From: Anaerolineales bacterium | Lineage (GTDB): Bacteria; Chloroflexota; Anaerolineae; 4572-78; J111 | Length of the DNA stretch: 64,000 bases | Direction of reading: 5' to 3' | Assembly: GCA_015075185.1 (NCBI GenBank) | Contig: JABTUW010000003.1 | Coordinates: 558,001 to 622,000, forward strand | In this document: positions 16,062-25,072 of the stretch, piece by piece | Position numbering within the stretch: the stretch's first letter is position 1 | Layout of the letters: every line of letters starts with the position of its first letter | The notes under the pieces: model-generated | Database searches by the model: none | Told to the model about the DNA's origin: nothing | The model's input: only the letters and a program-made list of their open reading frames with translations | Made by a program: the position numbers and the translations under genes

Positions 16062-17813
16062 TTAACGTTCTACAACCGGATAGGCTATCTGCCCCAGGGC
16101 AATATCGGCGATGCCGGTGCGGCTATTCTTGCCGGGCCAACTGGCTGTCCAGGTGTAGTGGCCGGGTTTGAGGGGCAGCATCCAGAGTTGATAAGGGCCG
16201 ATTTTATGCTCTTTGTTGTCAATGGTGAAGGTCATCTCGTCGTTGTTTTTCTGGTTTGAGATGGCCAGCAGGCCGTGGCCGGCCGGTATCTGCGGCTGCG
16301 GCTTGGGTGGTTCAGGGGTGACGACAAGGACATTGGTGCTGACGGCCAGGCGGTCGGGCTGCCAGCCGGCTTCTGAGGGGGTGGTGACAAGCTGGCTTTG
16401 GTTGGAGCCATCTGCATTCATAGTGTAAATAGCCCACTGTCCATCCCGCAGGGAACGAAACAGCAGCCGGTTGTCGGGCGTCCACGCTGGCGAGACATCC
16501 GCCGCCGGGTGGTCGGTCAGTCGGGTCAGGCTGCTGCCGTCCGCGGCCATGACGTAAATATCCTGGTTGTCACCCTCGCGGCGCACAAAAGCAAGGCGCT
16601 GCCCATCCCACGACCAGGCCGGCTGGCTGTCATCCCCTTGAGTTAGCCGCTGAATGCTGGTGGTGTCAAAAACAGGGCCAACTACCTCCAGGGTGCTGAT
16701 ATTCCAACCCTCGGCCGTGCAGCCGCGATAGGCCAGCCGCTGCCCTTCTGGCGACCAGGCCGGATCAGCGCCAAAGGGGCCAGGGTAGGCTTTGTTCTGG
16801 TCCAAATCCCATAACAAAAGGTGGGACTCCGGCCCTTCGCCAGCCGTGGAGGCGACGTAGGTGCGGTTAGGCGACCAGGTGATGGTTTGGAAGCTTTCCT
16901 GGTTCAGCGGGTAAGCCTTGCGCTGGCCCATGTTGAATACCTGTAATCCGGCGTTTCCGGTCAGGGGACTTTCGCTGTAAAACAGCAGACCAATCGCATC
17001 GGCTGACCAGGCCGGCCCGCGCGCCGCCGTTACCAGGGTTTCGGTCTGGTTGGTGGTTAGATCGAGCAGGTTGAGCTGGTGGACCTGTCCATCCCAGGTA
17101 GTGTAAGCTACCTGGATGGGGCGCTGGGTAGGAGTATCCGCCGCAACTATGTAAAAAGTGCCCTGGCTGAGCAGTTGGCCCTGCACATAGATTTCCAATT
17201 TGTAGCTGCCGGGGACAAAGCCGCCCTCCCCAGCCCTGACTTGAACGGTCAATTTGCCGCGCGGACCGGCGTCCCACACCCCGCTGCCCCGGGATAACTC
17301 TTTGTCGCCAAAATACCAGACTCGCTCCCAGGTTAGCCCGTTTTCCAAGCCATTGTAGCCGAACGTAGCCAACACGGTGGTGACGGCGGTGGTAAATTGC
17401 AGCGAGGAATCCAGCGGCCAGCCATCAACTCCCTGGCGGGTGGCTAAGCTGATGGGACTCACGAGCGGAGCGGCAGTGGCTTGATTGGCAGCCGGATTAT
17501 CACCCGGACAAATGAAGGTAGGAACGGCGCCAGCTTGCTTGGCGAGCGAGGTCAGAGCAATGGGAGTGGCTGTAGGACTGGCTGGCGCGACCTGACTGTT
17601 CTCCACTTGATTTTGCAGCGCAAGTTCAGAGAGCGGTTCGCTGCTTTCCTCCGTTTGGTTACTGCGGCTTTGCCAGAAGAACAGACCCCCGGCTATACCG
17701 CAAAATGATAAGGTGCAGATCGCTAAAACGGGCAAAAGCCATAACCAGGCTTTAGCTGCATTTTGTTTTTTGAGTGTTGGTTCTGCTGGGTTTTGGGCCG
17801 CACTTGAATCCAT
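16062..17813 (-). CDS. Membrane-anchored TolB/PD40 beta-propeller protein
   Basis: A 583-residue protein with a short cytosolic N-terminus, one membrane helix ('AWLWLLPVLAICTLSFCGIAGGLFFW', about residues 23-48), a low-complexity linker, a beta-sandwich-like domain ('VRAGEGGFVPGSYKLEIYVQGQ') and a PD40 propeller ('GPAWSADAIGLLFYSES', 'DPAWSPEGQRLAYRG', 'QPAWSWDGQRLAFVRREGDNQDIYVM'). The end ('GHYTWTASWPGKNSRTGIADIALGQ') resembles a small beta domain. It probably binds or senses envelope material. It is not an obvious enzyme. Confidence 0.75.
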   Translation of the reverse strand: MDSSAAQNPAEPTLKKQNAAKAWLWLLPVLAICTLSFCGIAGGLFFWQSRSNQTEESSEPLSELALQNQVENSQVAPASPTATPIALTSLAKQAGAVPTFICPGDNPAANQATAAPLVSPISLATRQGVDGWPLDSSLQFTTAVTTVLATFGYNGLENGLTWERVWYFGDKELSRGSGVWDAGPRGKLTVQVRAGEGGFVPGSYKLEIYVQGQLLSQGTFYIVAADTPTQRPIQVAYTTWDGQVHQLNLLDLTTNQTETLVTAARGPAWSADAIGLLFYSESPLTGNAGLQVFNMGQRKAYPLNQESFQTITWSPNRTYVASTAGEGPESHLLLWDLDQNKAYPGPFGADPAWSPEGQRLAYRGCTAEGWNISTLEVVGPVFDTTSIQRLTQGDDSQPAWSWDGQRLAFVRREGDNQDIYVMAADGSSLTRLTDHPAADVSPAWTPDNRLLFRSLRDGQWAIYTMNADGSNQSQLVTTPSEAGWQPDRLAVSTNVLVVTPEPPKPQPQIPAGHGLLAISNQKNNDEMTFTIDNKEHKIGPYQLWMLPLKPGHYTWTASWPGKNSRTGIADIALGQIAYPVVER

Positions 17814-17835
17814 CAGTACCTCCGCAAATAGCTCT

Positions 17836-17896
17836 CACCCCCAACCCCTCTCCCACTGGGAGAGGGGAGTCGCGTCAGTGACGGGGTGAGGGTTTT
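17836..17896. repeat. GC-rich palindromic repeat (CTCACCCC...GGGGTGAG)
   Basis: Nested inverted arms CTCACCCC / GGGGTGAG and CCTCTCCCACTGGGAGAGG lie upstream of the PD40 gene. Similar in design to 2762-2800 and 37003-37051. Confidence 0.7.
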
Positions 17897-17961
17897 TTCG
17901 TCGCTGGGGGTGAAGTCAGGGCTTCGTGAACACTCTCCACAATAGTTACTTAACCAAGGGC

Positions 17962-18666
17962 CTAATGATTGCCGCCATTGCCGGGATTGTCTTCGTCATC
18001 ATGGTCTGAATCATTGCCGTGGCCTTTGTTATGATCGCCATCCCCGCCGCCACCGCTGCCGCTTCCTTTGTTGTCACCTCCATCGTTATTATCGCTGCCC
18101 CCGCCGGAGCCGGGAACCAACGCCGGCGGCTGGATGGTGATTTCGATGGTCACGGTAATAACCGGTAAGACGTCCACGACCGGCGTAGATGTGACGGTCG
18201 GGGTAGATGGGGTAGCGACCGGTTGGCCGGTCGCGGTGAGTTCGATGGTGAGGGTGGGTGTAATGGGTGCTGCGGCCGGTTGAGTGGGCATCGTTTGGGT
18301 TTGGACGGGCGCTGGCGCTACTGGATCGTTTGAACCGGCATTTCTGAAGATGATGCTGCTGGCTAGCAGGGCTAGCAGCACGGCCCCGGTCAGAAGTCCC
18401 ACTACGATCACCATCGCGACCATAGGGCCGCCCAAAGTTGAGCCGGCCGACGGCGGCGCGCCGTTGCCGCCAACCGTCGGGCCAAGCAGTGACTCTTTCA
18501 AGGCAGGTCCGAATTCCGGGCGCGGCCCGGGCGCGGTCTCGGCGAGGTTTTGGGCGACTGCCAGCAGGCCGGCTACCTCCGGCGGCAGGGTTTCCGGCAG
18601 GGGACCGCCTTCTAGCAGTGTGTCCAGATGTTGAGTTAAGAGGTCGGCCAGTTCTTCTTCGCTCAT
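17962..18666 (-). CDS. Membrane protein with Gly/Asp/His-rich tail, partner of an ECF sigma factor
   Basis: A 234-residue protein whose start overlaps the stop of the sigma-factor gene by 4 bases. That is the usual arrangement for an anti-sigma factor, and residues 1-65 ('LADLLTQHLDTLLEGG', 'FGPALKESLLG') look like a short cytosolic helical domain. One membrane helix follows ('MVAMVIVVGLLTGAVLLALLASSIIF'), then a Thr/Pro-rich external stretch and a tail rich in Gly, Asp, His and Asn ('DHNKGHGNDSDHDDEDNPG'). Nearly the same tail ends the protein at 19662-20192. Anti-sigma function is inferred from position and topology only. Confidence 0.65.
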   Translation of the reverse strand: MSEEELADLLTQHLDTLLEGGPLPETLPPEVAGLLAVAQNLAETAPGPRPEFGPALKESLLGPTVGGNGAPPSAGSTLGGPMVAMVIVVGLLTGAVLLALLASSIIFRNAGSNDPVAPAPVQTQTMPTQPAAAPITPTLTIELTATGQPVATPSTPTVTSTPVVDVLPVITVTIEITIQPPALVPGSGGGSDNNDGGDNKGSGSGGGGDGDHNKGHGNDSDHDDEDNPGNGGNH

Positions 18667-19250
18667 GGGGCTTCCTGGGTTCCAAGTCGAACTTTTAATT
18701 TTTGCAAGGCGCGTAAGATAATGACACTGACCGTCTTTTCGTTGAGTTCCAGCACTTCGGCGATTTCACGATTGGTTAAACGCCCATAGAACTTGAGCTG
18801 AATAATCTCTTGATCGCGCTCTGATAGGGTAGCAATAGTTTCTGCCAAAATTTGCTGCTGCTCCTGGCGGAGAAATTGCTGCTCAGGCGAGAGGTCGGTG
18901 GTTGAAAATTCGGATACTTTATCCAGTTCGTAAGGCATGGGATTGCGGCTGGTGGCGGCATAGTGGTTGATGACCAAATTGTGAGCGATACGAAAGAGCC
19001 AGGTGGCAAAGGATGCTTTGGCCGGGTCGTAGCTGTGGCTTCGGCTAAAGGCGCGCTCGAAGGCGGCAGCGGTCAGATCTTCCGCTGCTTCCCGGTCGGC
19101 CACCTGGCTGCGAACGTAGGCATAGAGCCTGGGATAATGGGTATCAAACAGGACAGCGAAGTTCAAAGAAGGTCTCACCCAGCTTTTGGGCTGTCTCCTG
19201 TCGTAAGAGTTTGATTTATTAACTTTAGCCACCTTGGTTACATTTGGCAA
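18663..19250 (-). CDS. ECF-type RNA polymerase sigma factor
   Basis: A 195-residue sigma factor: region 2 'LFDTHYPRLYAYVRSQVADREAAEDLTAAAFERAF' and 'ASFATWLFRIAHNLVINHYA', then region 4 'IATLSERDQEIIQLKFYGRLTNREIAEVLELNEKTVSVIILRALQKLK'. The arrangement is clean and of normal length. It is followed in overlapping frame by the membrane protein at 17962-18666, which probably controls it. It differs clearly from the other ECF factor at 12172-12732. Confidence 0.85.
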   Translation of the reverse strand: MPNVTKVAKVNKSNSYDRRQPKSWVRPSLNFAVLFDTHYPRLYAYVRSQVADREAAEDLTAAAFERAFSRSHSYDPAKASFATWLFRIAHNLVINHYAATSRNPMPYELDKVSEFSTTDLSPEQQFLRQEQQQILAETIATLSERDQEIIQLKFYGRLTNREIAEVLELNEKTVSVIILRALQKLKVRLGTQEAP

Positions 19251-19279
19251 ACTCTTTCCTTCCGACTCTCAAAGAACCT

Positions 19280-19501
19280 TTACTGTTTTTCTTTGGCCGG
19301 AAATGGATATATTTTAACTCGTCGCTGGGTGGTGCTGGCGGGAGAAGTTGGGGGATGAGTGAGGCCAGACCAGAGGTAAAAATAAACAAAGGTGTTATCC
19401 TTTAACAGTTTCTTTTCCTGGTCATGCGCCTTTTTGATTGACTCCAGCAGCTCTAAAGCTTCTTGCTCTTCACCTTCAAAGTTAGAATTTTTATCTTCCA
19501 T
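19280..19501 (-). CDS. Small hypothetical protein
   Basis: A 73-residue protein (MEDKNSNFEGEEQEALELL...) that I do not recognise. The ATG at 19501 follows a GGAAGG site and is preferred to an upstream start at 19516. The first half is acidic and probably a coiled helix ('EEQEALELLESIKKAHDQEKK'); the second is basic and Pro-rich. It lies between the sigma factor and the Thr-rich membrane protein, all on the minus strand, so it may be part of that regulatory set. Confidence 0.5.
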   Translation of the reverse strand: MEDKNSNFEGEEQEALELLESIKKAHDQEKKLLKDNTFVYFYLWSGLTHPPTSPASTTQRRVKIYPFPAKEKQ

Positions 19502-19594
19502 CTCTATCCTTCCCATCTTTAACCCTTCCCATTTTTTCTCTCCCGGTATTTAGCTTATCCCTGTTGCCTGACCTCTGAAGTGACGAGTTTAATA

Positions 19595-19620
19595 GGGAGA
19601 CGTTACCGGCCACGTCTCCC
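19595..19620 (-). terminator. Rho-independent terminator
   Basis: Read on the minus strand: GGGAGACG ... CGTCTCCC followed by TATTAAA, 42 bases after the stop of the gene at 19662-20192. A compact, strong stem. Confidence 0.65.
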
Positions 19621-19661
19621 CATTATCAGTCTTAATCATTAAAAATGATCAGGTTCAAGTT

Positions 19662-20192
19662 TTAATCGTTGCTGCCATGACCACCTTTACCTTTACCGGG
19701 GTTATCGTCGTCGTCATGATCCGCATCGTTGCCGTGGCCTTTGTTATGGTCGCCGTCACCACCGCCACCACCACCGCCACAACTGCCGCAGCCGCCGTCA
19801 TCATCATCGCCGCCGCCACCACCGCCGCCACCAGCGCCCGGCTCAAGTTGAGGTGGGATTTCAACCTGGACGGTAACGACAATGATGATTTCATCTACAA
19901 TAGGCGTGGCTGTCATTTCCGGGGTGGGAGTCACCGTTGTTGTTGGCGTCGTTGAAACCGTCATTACTGGAGTGATCGTCATGACGGGGGTGGTCGTGAT
20001 AGTTCCAGTGGCGGTGGGCGTGCCTGTTGCCACTACGGTAGAGGAGTTTGTTGCCGTTGGAGTAGGAGTTGGTTGGCTCGCCGATGTCGGTCGAACCAGC
20101 GTGATGACGACAGCCACTAAAACACTCACTGCCACGCTGCCTGCTGCCGCAATACAGATAATAATCTTGACGAGAATCTTGGTACTAATCAT
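19662..20192 (-). CDS. Exported Thr/Pro-rich protein with Gly/Asp/His-rich tail
   Basis: A 176-residue protein with an N-terminal membrane helix ('IIICIAAAGSVAVSVLVAVVITLV'), a long Thr/Pro/Val segment with 'PTPTPTAT' and 'TTTPVMTIT' repeats, a Gly run with 'DDDDGGCGSCGG', and a tail 'GDHNKGHGNDADHDDDDNPG'. The last module is shared almost word for word with the anti-sigma-like protein at 17962-18666. It could bind calcium or another metal, but no known fold is recognised. The two Cys in 'GCGSCG' could form a disulfide. Confidence 0.6.
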   Translation of the reverse strand: MISTKILVKIIICIAAAGSVAVSVLVAVVITLVRPTSASQPTPTPTATNSSTVVATGTPTATGTITTTPVMTITPVMTVSTTPTTTVTPTPEMTATPIVDEIIIVVTVQVEIPPQLEPGAGGGGGGGGDDDDGGCGSCGGGGGGGDGDHNKGHGNDADHDDDDNPGKGKGGHGSND

Positions 20193-20394
20193 CAGGGCCT
20201 CCTTAACTAAAGTGGACGAATATTTTCACCTCTATATACAGTTGGTTTTGAAAAGTACTACATAGATTTCGGATGAATTGTAGATTTTAAGGTTGGCTTA
20301 AAGGAGTTTGAAGTCTCCCGACTTCGGACGCTTCGTCAGGAGACGAAGTGCACTTCGTTTTGGCTTATTTGAAAAATATTGAGTTAGAGGAAAT

Positions 20395-21513
20395 TTATAG
20401 AGGATTCAACGTCCCAGCGTAAACTTTTAAGAAACGGCTCGTCGTGACAGGTAAGCTGTATTTTGCTTCGATAATCTGGCGGGCCTGCCGGCGCAGCTCC
20501 TGATAACGGGACGTGTTACCAAGAATTTCGATAACCTGTTCCGCCAGAGCTTCTGCAGAAGCCTGGGGCAGCAAACAGGCCACCTCCGGGGCGATCCCAA
20601 CGGGTGTGCCCAGAACGGGCAAACCGCAGGCCATTGCTTCCAACACGGCCATACCTTGCGACTCGTGCCGCGAGGTTTGCAGGTAGAGGTGCGACTCCTG
20701 GTAAAATTGAACCAGGTGGGGATAAGCTACTTGCTGCCGCCAGACGAGGTTTTGGTCTAGATCAAGCCTGCGAGCCAATTTGGCTAATTCAGCCTGCAAA
20801 GGGCCGCTCCCGGCCAGATTCAACCTAAGTTGAGGAATTTCCTTTTTGGCCAGGCTCAACACTTCTAAGAGCAAATGCTGGTTTTTCACGGGCACCAGGG
20901 AAGCTGCCTGCACCATCACCGGCTGATCAAGCTGAGGGGATGAGTCAACAGGTTGGAAGAGATGAGCGTCTACACCCAAGGGAGCGAGACGGAGTTTAGC
21001 TTCTGGCAGGTCATGAGCGCGACACAGGTCGAGCTGGTAATTCGAACCGGCGGTTACCAGGGCAGCTTTTTTGAGGGCGTAGCGCGTGGTCAAGCGCCGG
21101 GTTAGAAATCGCTGCGCGCCGTAATGGATGTCAGGCAGGTAGGTTAGCTCGCCGCCGCCCAGGCTGACCACTACCGGCCGCTTCAGCCAGCCTCCGGCCA
21201 GCGCTGCCGAAAAACCGGCCTCGTCCGCCCAGAAGGCATGCAGCAGGTCAAAGGGCGTTTGGCGGTGTTGGTGAATAATCGCCTGGGTGGTTTGCAGCCA
21301 AATCCGGGCCGACATTGGTCCAAACTTTTGCCCCCCGCCGACAGCATGGTGGATTAAACCGCTGAAGCGATATGTGCCTTCAGCCGGATAGCGCTGGCTG
21401 AACACATGGATTTCATGCGTTTGGGCCAGAGCACAGGCCAGGTTCAGCAGGGCGGGGATAGCCCAATCACTGGCGTGGGCGCTAAAGCCGGGGGTAACGA
21501 GGGCAATTCGCAT
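20395..21513 (-). CDS. Glycosyltransferase family 4
   Basis: A 372-residue GT-B-fold retaining glycosyltransferase: N-terminal 'MRIALVTPGFSAHASDWAIPALLNLACAL', 'FDLLHAFWADEAGFSAALAG', the donor-domain 'MVQAASLVPVKNQHLLLEVL' and the EX7E motif in 'ESQGMAVLEAMACGLPVLGTPVG'. It uses a nucleotide sugar in the cytosol, probably in assembly of an envelope polysaccharide or lipid-linked oligosaccharide. It is last in a minus-strand set with a GT39-like enzyme and a flippase. The gap to the next gene carries period-7 inverted DNA. Confidence 0.85.
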   Translation of the reverse strand: MRIALVTPGFSAHASDWAIPALLNLACALAQTHEIHVFSQRYPAEGTYRFSGLIHHAVGGGQKFGPMSARIWLQTTQAIIHQHRQTPFDLLHAFWADEAGFSAALAGGWLKRPVVVSLGGGELTYLPDIHYGAQRFLTRRLTTRYALKKAALVTAGSNYQLDLCRAHDLPEAKLRLAPLGVDAHLFQPVDSSPQLDQPVMVQAASLVPVKNQHLLLEVLSLAKKEIPQLRLNLAGSGPLQAELAKLARRLDLDQNLVWRQQVAYPHLVQFYQESHLYLQTSRHESQGMAVLEAMACGLPVLGTPVGIAPEVACLLPQASAEALAEQVIEILGNTSRYQELRRQARQIIEAKYSLPVTTSRFLKVYAGTLNPL

Positions 21514-21528
21514 TGTCGGGAGTAGAGT

Positions 21529-21590
21529 GGCAGGTTACAGGTTGGTAGATACAATAGGTTCTGCCACTTGCAACCTGCTACCTGGTAACT
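21529..21590. repeat. Heptamer-type DNA with inverted arms (CAGGTTA/CAGGTTG)
   Basis: CAGGTTA-CAGGTTG on one side and CAACCTG-CTACCTG on the other form an inverted pair of period-7 blocks in the gap between the GT4 and GT39-like genes. Confidence 0.6.
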
Positions 21591-23185
21591 TTAAACAAGG
21601 TATATGGTGGAAACTCGCCAATTTTGATTAAGTTCCTGTTTTCCTTGAGCCATTGATAATTGATTTGGGGTGTTTTGCCCCGCCATTGGGTTTCGATCCC
21701 AGGCAAGTCCAGCAGTAAATAAAGAGCGTCTGAAGACTCGGCCAAAGTTTTGAGGGAAGTTTGGTCCAGGAAAAAGAATTCCAGGGCGTTAAGCCGGGTG
21801 TAGTGCTGCACCGTGAGAGTCAAGCCAAAGGTAATCAGGCTGGCCTCCGGGGGCAGCGTTTGCTCAACCTGGCGGGCAATGATTTTGCTTCGGTTTTGAA
21901 CAGTCAAAAAACTGTCGAGCATCGGGTAGGCCCAGGCCAGCATCCCTGCCAGAGAAAGGGTGATAGCTATTTTTAGGATAACTTCTCGGAAAACTGGCAG
22001 GGGAGCATCCACATTATTCCTGCTAAAAAATTCAGCGAGGCCAAAGCCAGTTAAAAGCACCAGGGGCAGGTAAAGCGTCAGGCCGAAGCGGAAATTTTGG
22101 TAGGGAATTCCAGCCAAAAAGAGATAGACGGGTGCGGTCCAGCCGAGCAGTAAAATGAGCGGCCCCCACTGCCTGGCCCGTCCCAGCCGCCAGACACCCC
22201 AGGCGGAGGCTAACCCCAATAGCGGAAAAATATAAGCCGGATGTCCCGCCGGCTGGGCGTAAAAAATCCAGTTGGGAAGTTGATAGACAAAGTGGCCGTC
22301 AATGTTTTCAAATTCGCGGCGAAAAAAGTTGGCCGGGTTCCAGCCTAACAACCAGCTATGGGCCAATCCTTCCGGTTTGTTGAGGCTCAACCACAATTGG
22401 GGAGCCAGAATAATTGATCCACTGAGAACGGCCATCAACACGGGGACCCACAATTTTGGGGGCAGGACCAAGACTGCTTTCCAGCCCCGCTGGATGCTCC
22501 GGTAATTGAAAATTGCGTAAAGACCCAGGGCAGGCGCAATCAAAATATACAGCCAGCGCGAGATAATCGCCAGGGCCAAGGCCGCCCCGGCGGTGAAAAA
22601 TAATAGGGCAGGGGAAAACTTTTTGCTTGGTGGGAGATGCACCGCCCGAACAACCAGCCACGCGGCCAGGGTGGCCCAAAATAGCGCCGGCATATCGGCC
22701 ATAACCACGACAGAAGAGAGAATAGGCTGCCCGGCAAAAGCCACGATCAAGCCAGTCCATAATCCCCCGGAATCACTTCGTATAATCAAGTTGCTATTAA
22801 TTTTGACAGGATCGGAAAAAAGATTTTCATATAACAGAAAAACCAGGGGGGATAATGCTGCCCCACTTAATAACGCCGGCATTTGGCCGGCCCAGGTGGT
22901 TTGACCAACAAACAGCGTGAAAAAGGCGATGAGGAGGGGATACCCATTCGGCCAGAAAAAATCGAGTGGGGGCGGGCGGCCCTGCGGTAGATTTTGAGTG
23001 ATGGCAAGTGCTTGTTGCAAGTAGGCATAAGCATCCTGGCCGTAGAGGCCATCGAACTGCCAGAATAGGATGACGCCAGTTCGAATCGCCAGAGCGATAA
23101 GGAACAGAATGGCGGCTGTTTTCCAGCGTGAAACGTAAAAGGTGATGCTTGAACTTGGCACAAGTTTTTCTTGATCAGATCTCAT
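21578..23185 (-). CDS. GT39-like membrane glycosyltransferase
   Basis: A 535-residue polytopic protein of the GT-C type. After helix 1 ('AAILFLIALAIRTGVILFW') comes 'FDGLYGQDAYAYLQQALAI', with the catalytic-type Asp in the first external loop, then 'PNGYPLLIAFFTLFVG' and about ten further helices. A short soluble tail ends 'IKIGEFPPYTLFKVTR'. It should move a sugar from a polyprenyl-phosphate carrier on the outer side. The start overlaps the flippase stop by 11 bases, so the two are co-translated. Confidence 0.8.
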   Translation of the reverse strand: MRSDQEKLVPSSSITFYVSRWKTAAILFLIALAIRTGVILFWQFDGLYGQDAYAYLQQALAITQNLPQGRPPPLDFFWPNGYPLLIAFFTLFVGQTTWAGQMPALLSGAALSPLVFLLYENLFSDPVKINSNLIIRSDSGGLWTGLIVAFAGQPILSSVVVMADMPALFWATLAAWLVVRAVHLPPSKKFSPALLFFTAGAALALAIISRWLYILIAPALGLYAIFNYRSIQRGWKAVLVLPPKLWVPVLMAVLSGSIILAPQLWLSLNKPEGLAHSWLLGWNPANFFRREFENIDGHFVYQLPNWIFYAQPAGHPAYIFPLLGLASAWGVWRLGRARQWGPLILLLGWTAPVYLFLAGIPYQNFRFGLTLYLPLVLLTGFGLAEFFSRNNVDAPLPVFREVILKIAITLSLAGMLAWAYPMLDSFLTVQNRSKIIARQVEQTLPPEASLITFGLTLTVQHYTRLNALEFFFLDQTSLKTLAESSDALYLLLDLPGIETQWRGKTPQINYQWLKENRNLIKIGEFPPYTLFKVTR

Positions 23186-24752
23186 GCTGCTGATGATGCT
23201 GGTATTTAGCCGCTCTCATTTTATAAGGCAAATAGAGGATGCTTTCGGCCAGCAGGAGCGCCAGGGCTACGCCAGCCGGTCCCCAGGTGGGAATGAGCCA
23301 GAAACACAGCCCCAGATTAACGACGATGCCTATCATCGTGAGCAGATTGACAAACTTTTCGTCGCCGCAGGCATACAGATAAATGATTAAGAGGCTGTTC
23401 TGAGCAGAAGGAATGAGAGTCAGGGTGAGAATTTGCAGCGTCGTGGTGGCCGGCTCGTAAGCGGGACCGTAGGTAAGGCGCAGGATTGGCTGCGCCAGCA
23501 GCAGCGCCCCGACAGAGGCCAAGGCTCCAAAGGCCAGCAGCCCCAGCCGTGACTGGGCCAACGTTTTTTGGAGCGCCAGGCTTTGCGCGGCGTTGCGCGC
23601 GCCCACCATCGCCGCCATAGCCGGCAGCATGGCTGAATAAAAGGCTGCCGGCAGTTGCTTGCCGGTTTCGACAAAACGATTGGCGGCGGCATACCAGCCA
23701 AGGGCCTGGTCACCCTGGAGATAGGCCAGAATCAGCCCGTTTGCCCTGAGTTGAAGCGCCGCCAAGATTCCGGCCAGGGCAAAGGGCCAGGCTTTCATAA
23801 TGAGTTCTAGGATCATGGCCCTGCTAATAGGCCAGCTTCTTACAGAAGGGAACTCATAGGAGTTTGTAGGAACTGGGAGAAAAGTTGAGTCCCCTTGAGT
23901 TCCTACGAGTTCCCTGGAATTACCCTCTGCCAACTTTTCCGGCCAGGGCTGCTTTAATTTCTGATAAAAGACCATCGCCAGAAAACATTGTCCCACCTGG
24001 CTCAATCCGGCCCAGGCAATGATCAAAAACAAGGGTTGTTGGAGTAATACCAGCCAAAGTGTCCCGGCCAGGAGGACAAATTGCCCGCTTAAGGTGAGCC
24101 ACAAGATGGGGGTCATCACCTGGTGGGCCCGGAAGATAGCGGTAAATGAACTATAAACCAGGCCGCTGGCTAGAAAGATAATACCCGAGCGCAACGCCGC
24201 AACGACCGGGGGATTCTGATCAGGGGTCAATTGGGGAGCCAAAACAAGGAGAATGAGGATAGCCGGCAGGCTTAACAGGCTTTTGCCCGCCAGCGAGTTG
24301 ACCAGGTAGCGCGGCGTTTGCTCCGGCTGGGCGGCAATATCGCGGGTGATGACGGTGCTCAAACCAAATTCGCTGAACAGCATCAAGCTCGACAGCCAGG
24401 TCATGACAAAACTGTACTGCCCAAAGCCGGCATCGCCCAGGCCGCGCCCCAGCACAGCGGCCATCAAAAACCCCATGCCCGCGCCGGCAATATTGACCAG
24501 CAGCAGAATCCCGGTGTTTTGTCCAATTCTGATAAAGATGCTGGGCCTGAGTGTAGGGATTGTCATTGCGGCTGAAAGATATAGCAAGACAGACAAAATG
24601 CCAAATAAGGGCAACTGTTGGAACTGTTCCGTATGTGATAGTTCTTCATCCCATCGAGCTAATCGCCTATCATCCAGTTGGGTGACTAAAAGATAACCCT
24701 TGTGGGTATGGGCAGACCCAAAAAATAGTGATAGGGTCATAATTGTTAACAT
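23175..24752 (-). CDS. Polysaccharide/lipid-linked oligosaccharide flippase (Wzx-like)
   Basis: Up to 525 residues, with about 12-14 membrane helices of the MOP/polysaccharide-biosynthesis family ('NTGILLLVNIAGAGMGFLMAAVLGRGLGDAGFGQYSFV', 'FSEFGLSTVITRDIA', 'GWYAAANRFVETGKQLPAAFYSAMLPAM'). Family homology begins near an in-frame ATG at 24566, so the first 62 residues may not be made. Around residues 281-303 an in-frame palindromic DNA insert (23848-23914) adds 'LVGTQGDSTFLPVPTNSYEF' in a loop. It should flip undecaprenyl-linked glycans built by the neighbouring transferases. Confidence 0.8.
   Translation of the reverse strand: MLTIMTLSLFFGSAHTHKGYLLVTQLDDRRLARWDEELSHTEQFQQLPLFGILSVLLYLSAAMTIPTLRPSIFIRIGQNTGILLLVNIAGAGMGFLMAAVLGRGLGDAGFGQYSFVMTWLSSLMLFSEFGLSTVITRDIAAQPEQTPRYLVNSLAGKSLLSLPAILILLVLAPQLTPDQNPPVVAALRSGIIFLASGLVYSSFTAIFRAHQVMTPILWLTLSGQFVLLAGTLWLVLLQQPLFLIIAWAGLSQVGQCFLAMVFYQKLKQPWPEKLAEGNSRELVGTQGDSTFLPVPTNSYEFPSVRSWPISRAMILELIMKAWPFALAGILAALQLRANGLILAYLQGDQALGWYAAANRFVETGKQLPAAFYSAMLPAMAAMVGARNAAQSLALQKTLAQSRLGLLAFGALASVGALLLAQPILRLTYGPAYEPATTTLQILTLTLIPSAQNSLLIIYLYACGDEKFVNLLTMIGIVVNLGLCFWLIPTWGPAGVALALLLAESILYLPYKMRAAKYQHHQQHEI
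23848..23914. repeat. Palindromic insertion in the flippase gene
   Basis: GGGAACTCAT...TAGGAACT on the left and TTCCTACGAGTTCCC on the right form an inverted repeat that keeps the reading frame. It lies in a loop between membrane helices. Confidence 0.7.
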
Positions 24753-25072
24753 CGTCCAGTAACTTTTATTTGTGTAATTTTACACAGGTTCGTTGCATAA
24801 ATTTGCCCTAACAAAGCCTGTCGAGTATATTAGGGGTAGAAGCAGCAAACTAAGTGATATCCTGTATCCTTTTCGTCTGTTCCGATCTGCAACTGTTGCT
24901 GGCGATATATCTTTTTCCGATGCTGGAAAAATAAGGGGTTTACGATGGCAGCATTTGTTTTATAGGTGATGCTGTCATAGAATAGCAACCTCCCTTTAAC
25001 GTCGTACAATTCAATACTCTCCCAAACCAATTTAATTGTCCCGAAGAAGTTATTTAATCATAGGCTTCCTCA
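24753..25072. other. Intergenic region between flippase and actA
   Basis: Divergent promoter region of 320 bases, more AT-rich than its surroundings. A 66-codon minus-strand frame (24830-25030) has no recognisable domain. I see no confident -35/-10 pair; the actA promoter must lie here. Confidence 0.5.

Noticed and set aside
24830..25030. A 66-residue minus-strand frame between flippase and actA
   Set aside because: No domain, no ribosome-binding site and no neighbour link; probably chance in AT-rich promoter DNA.
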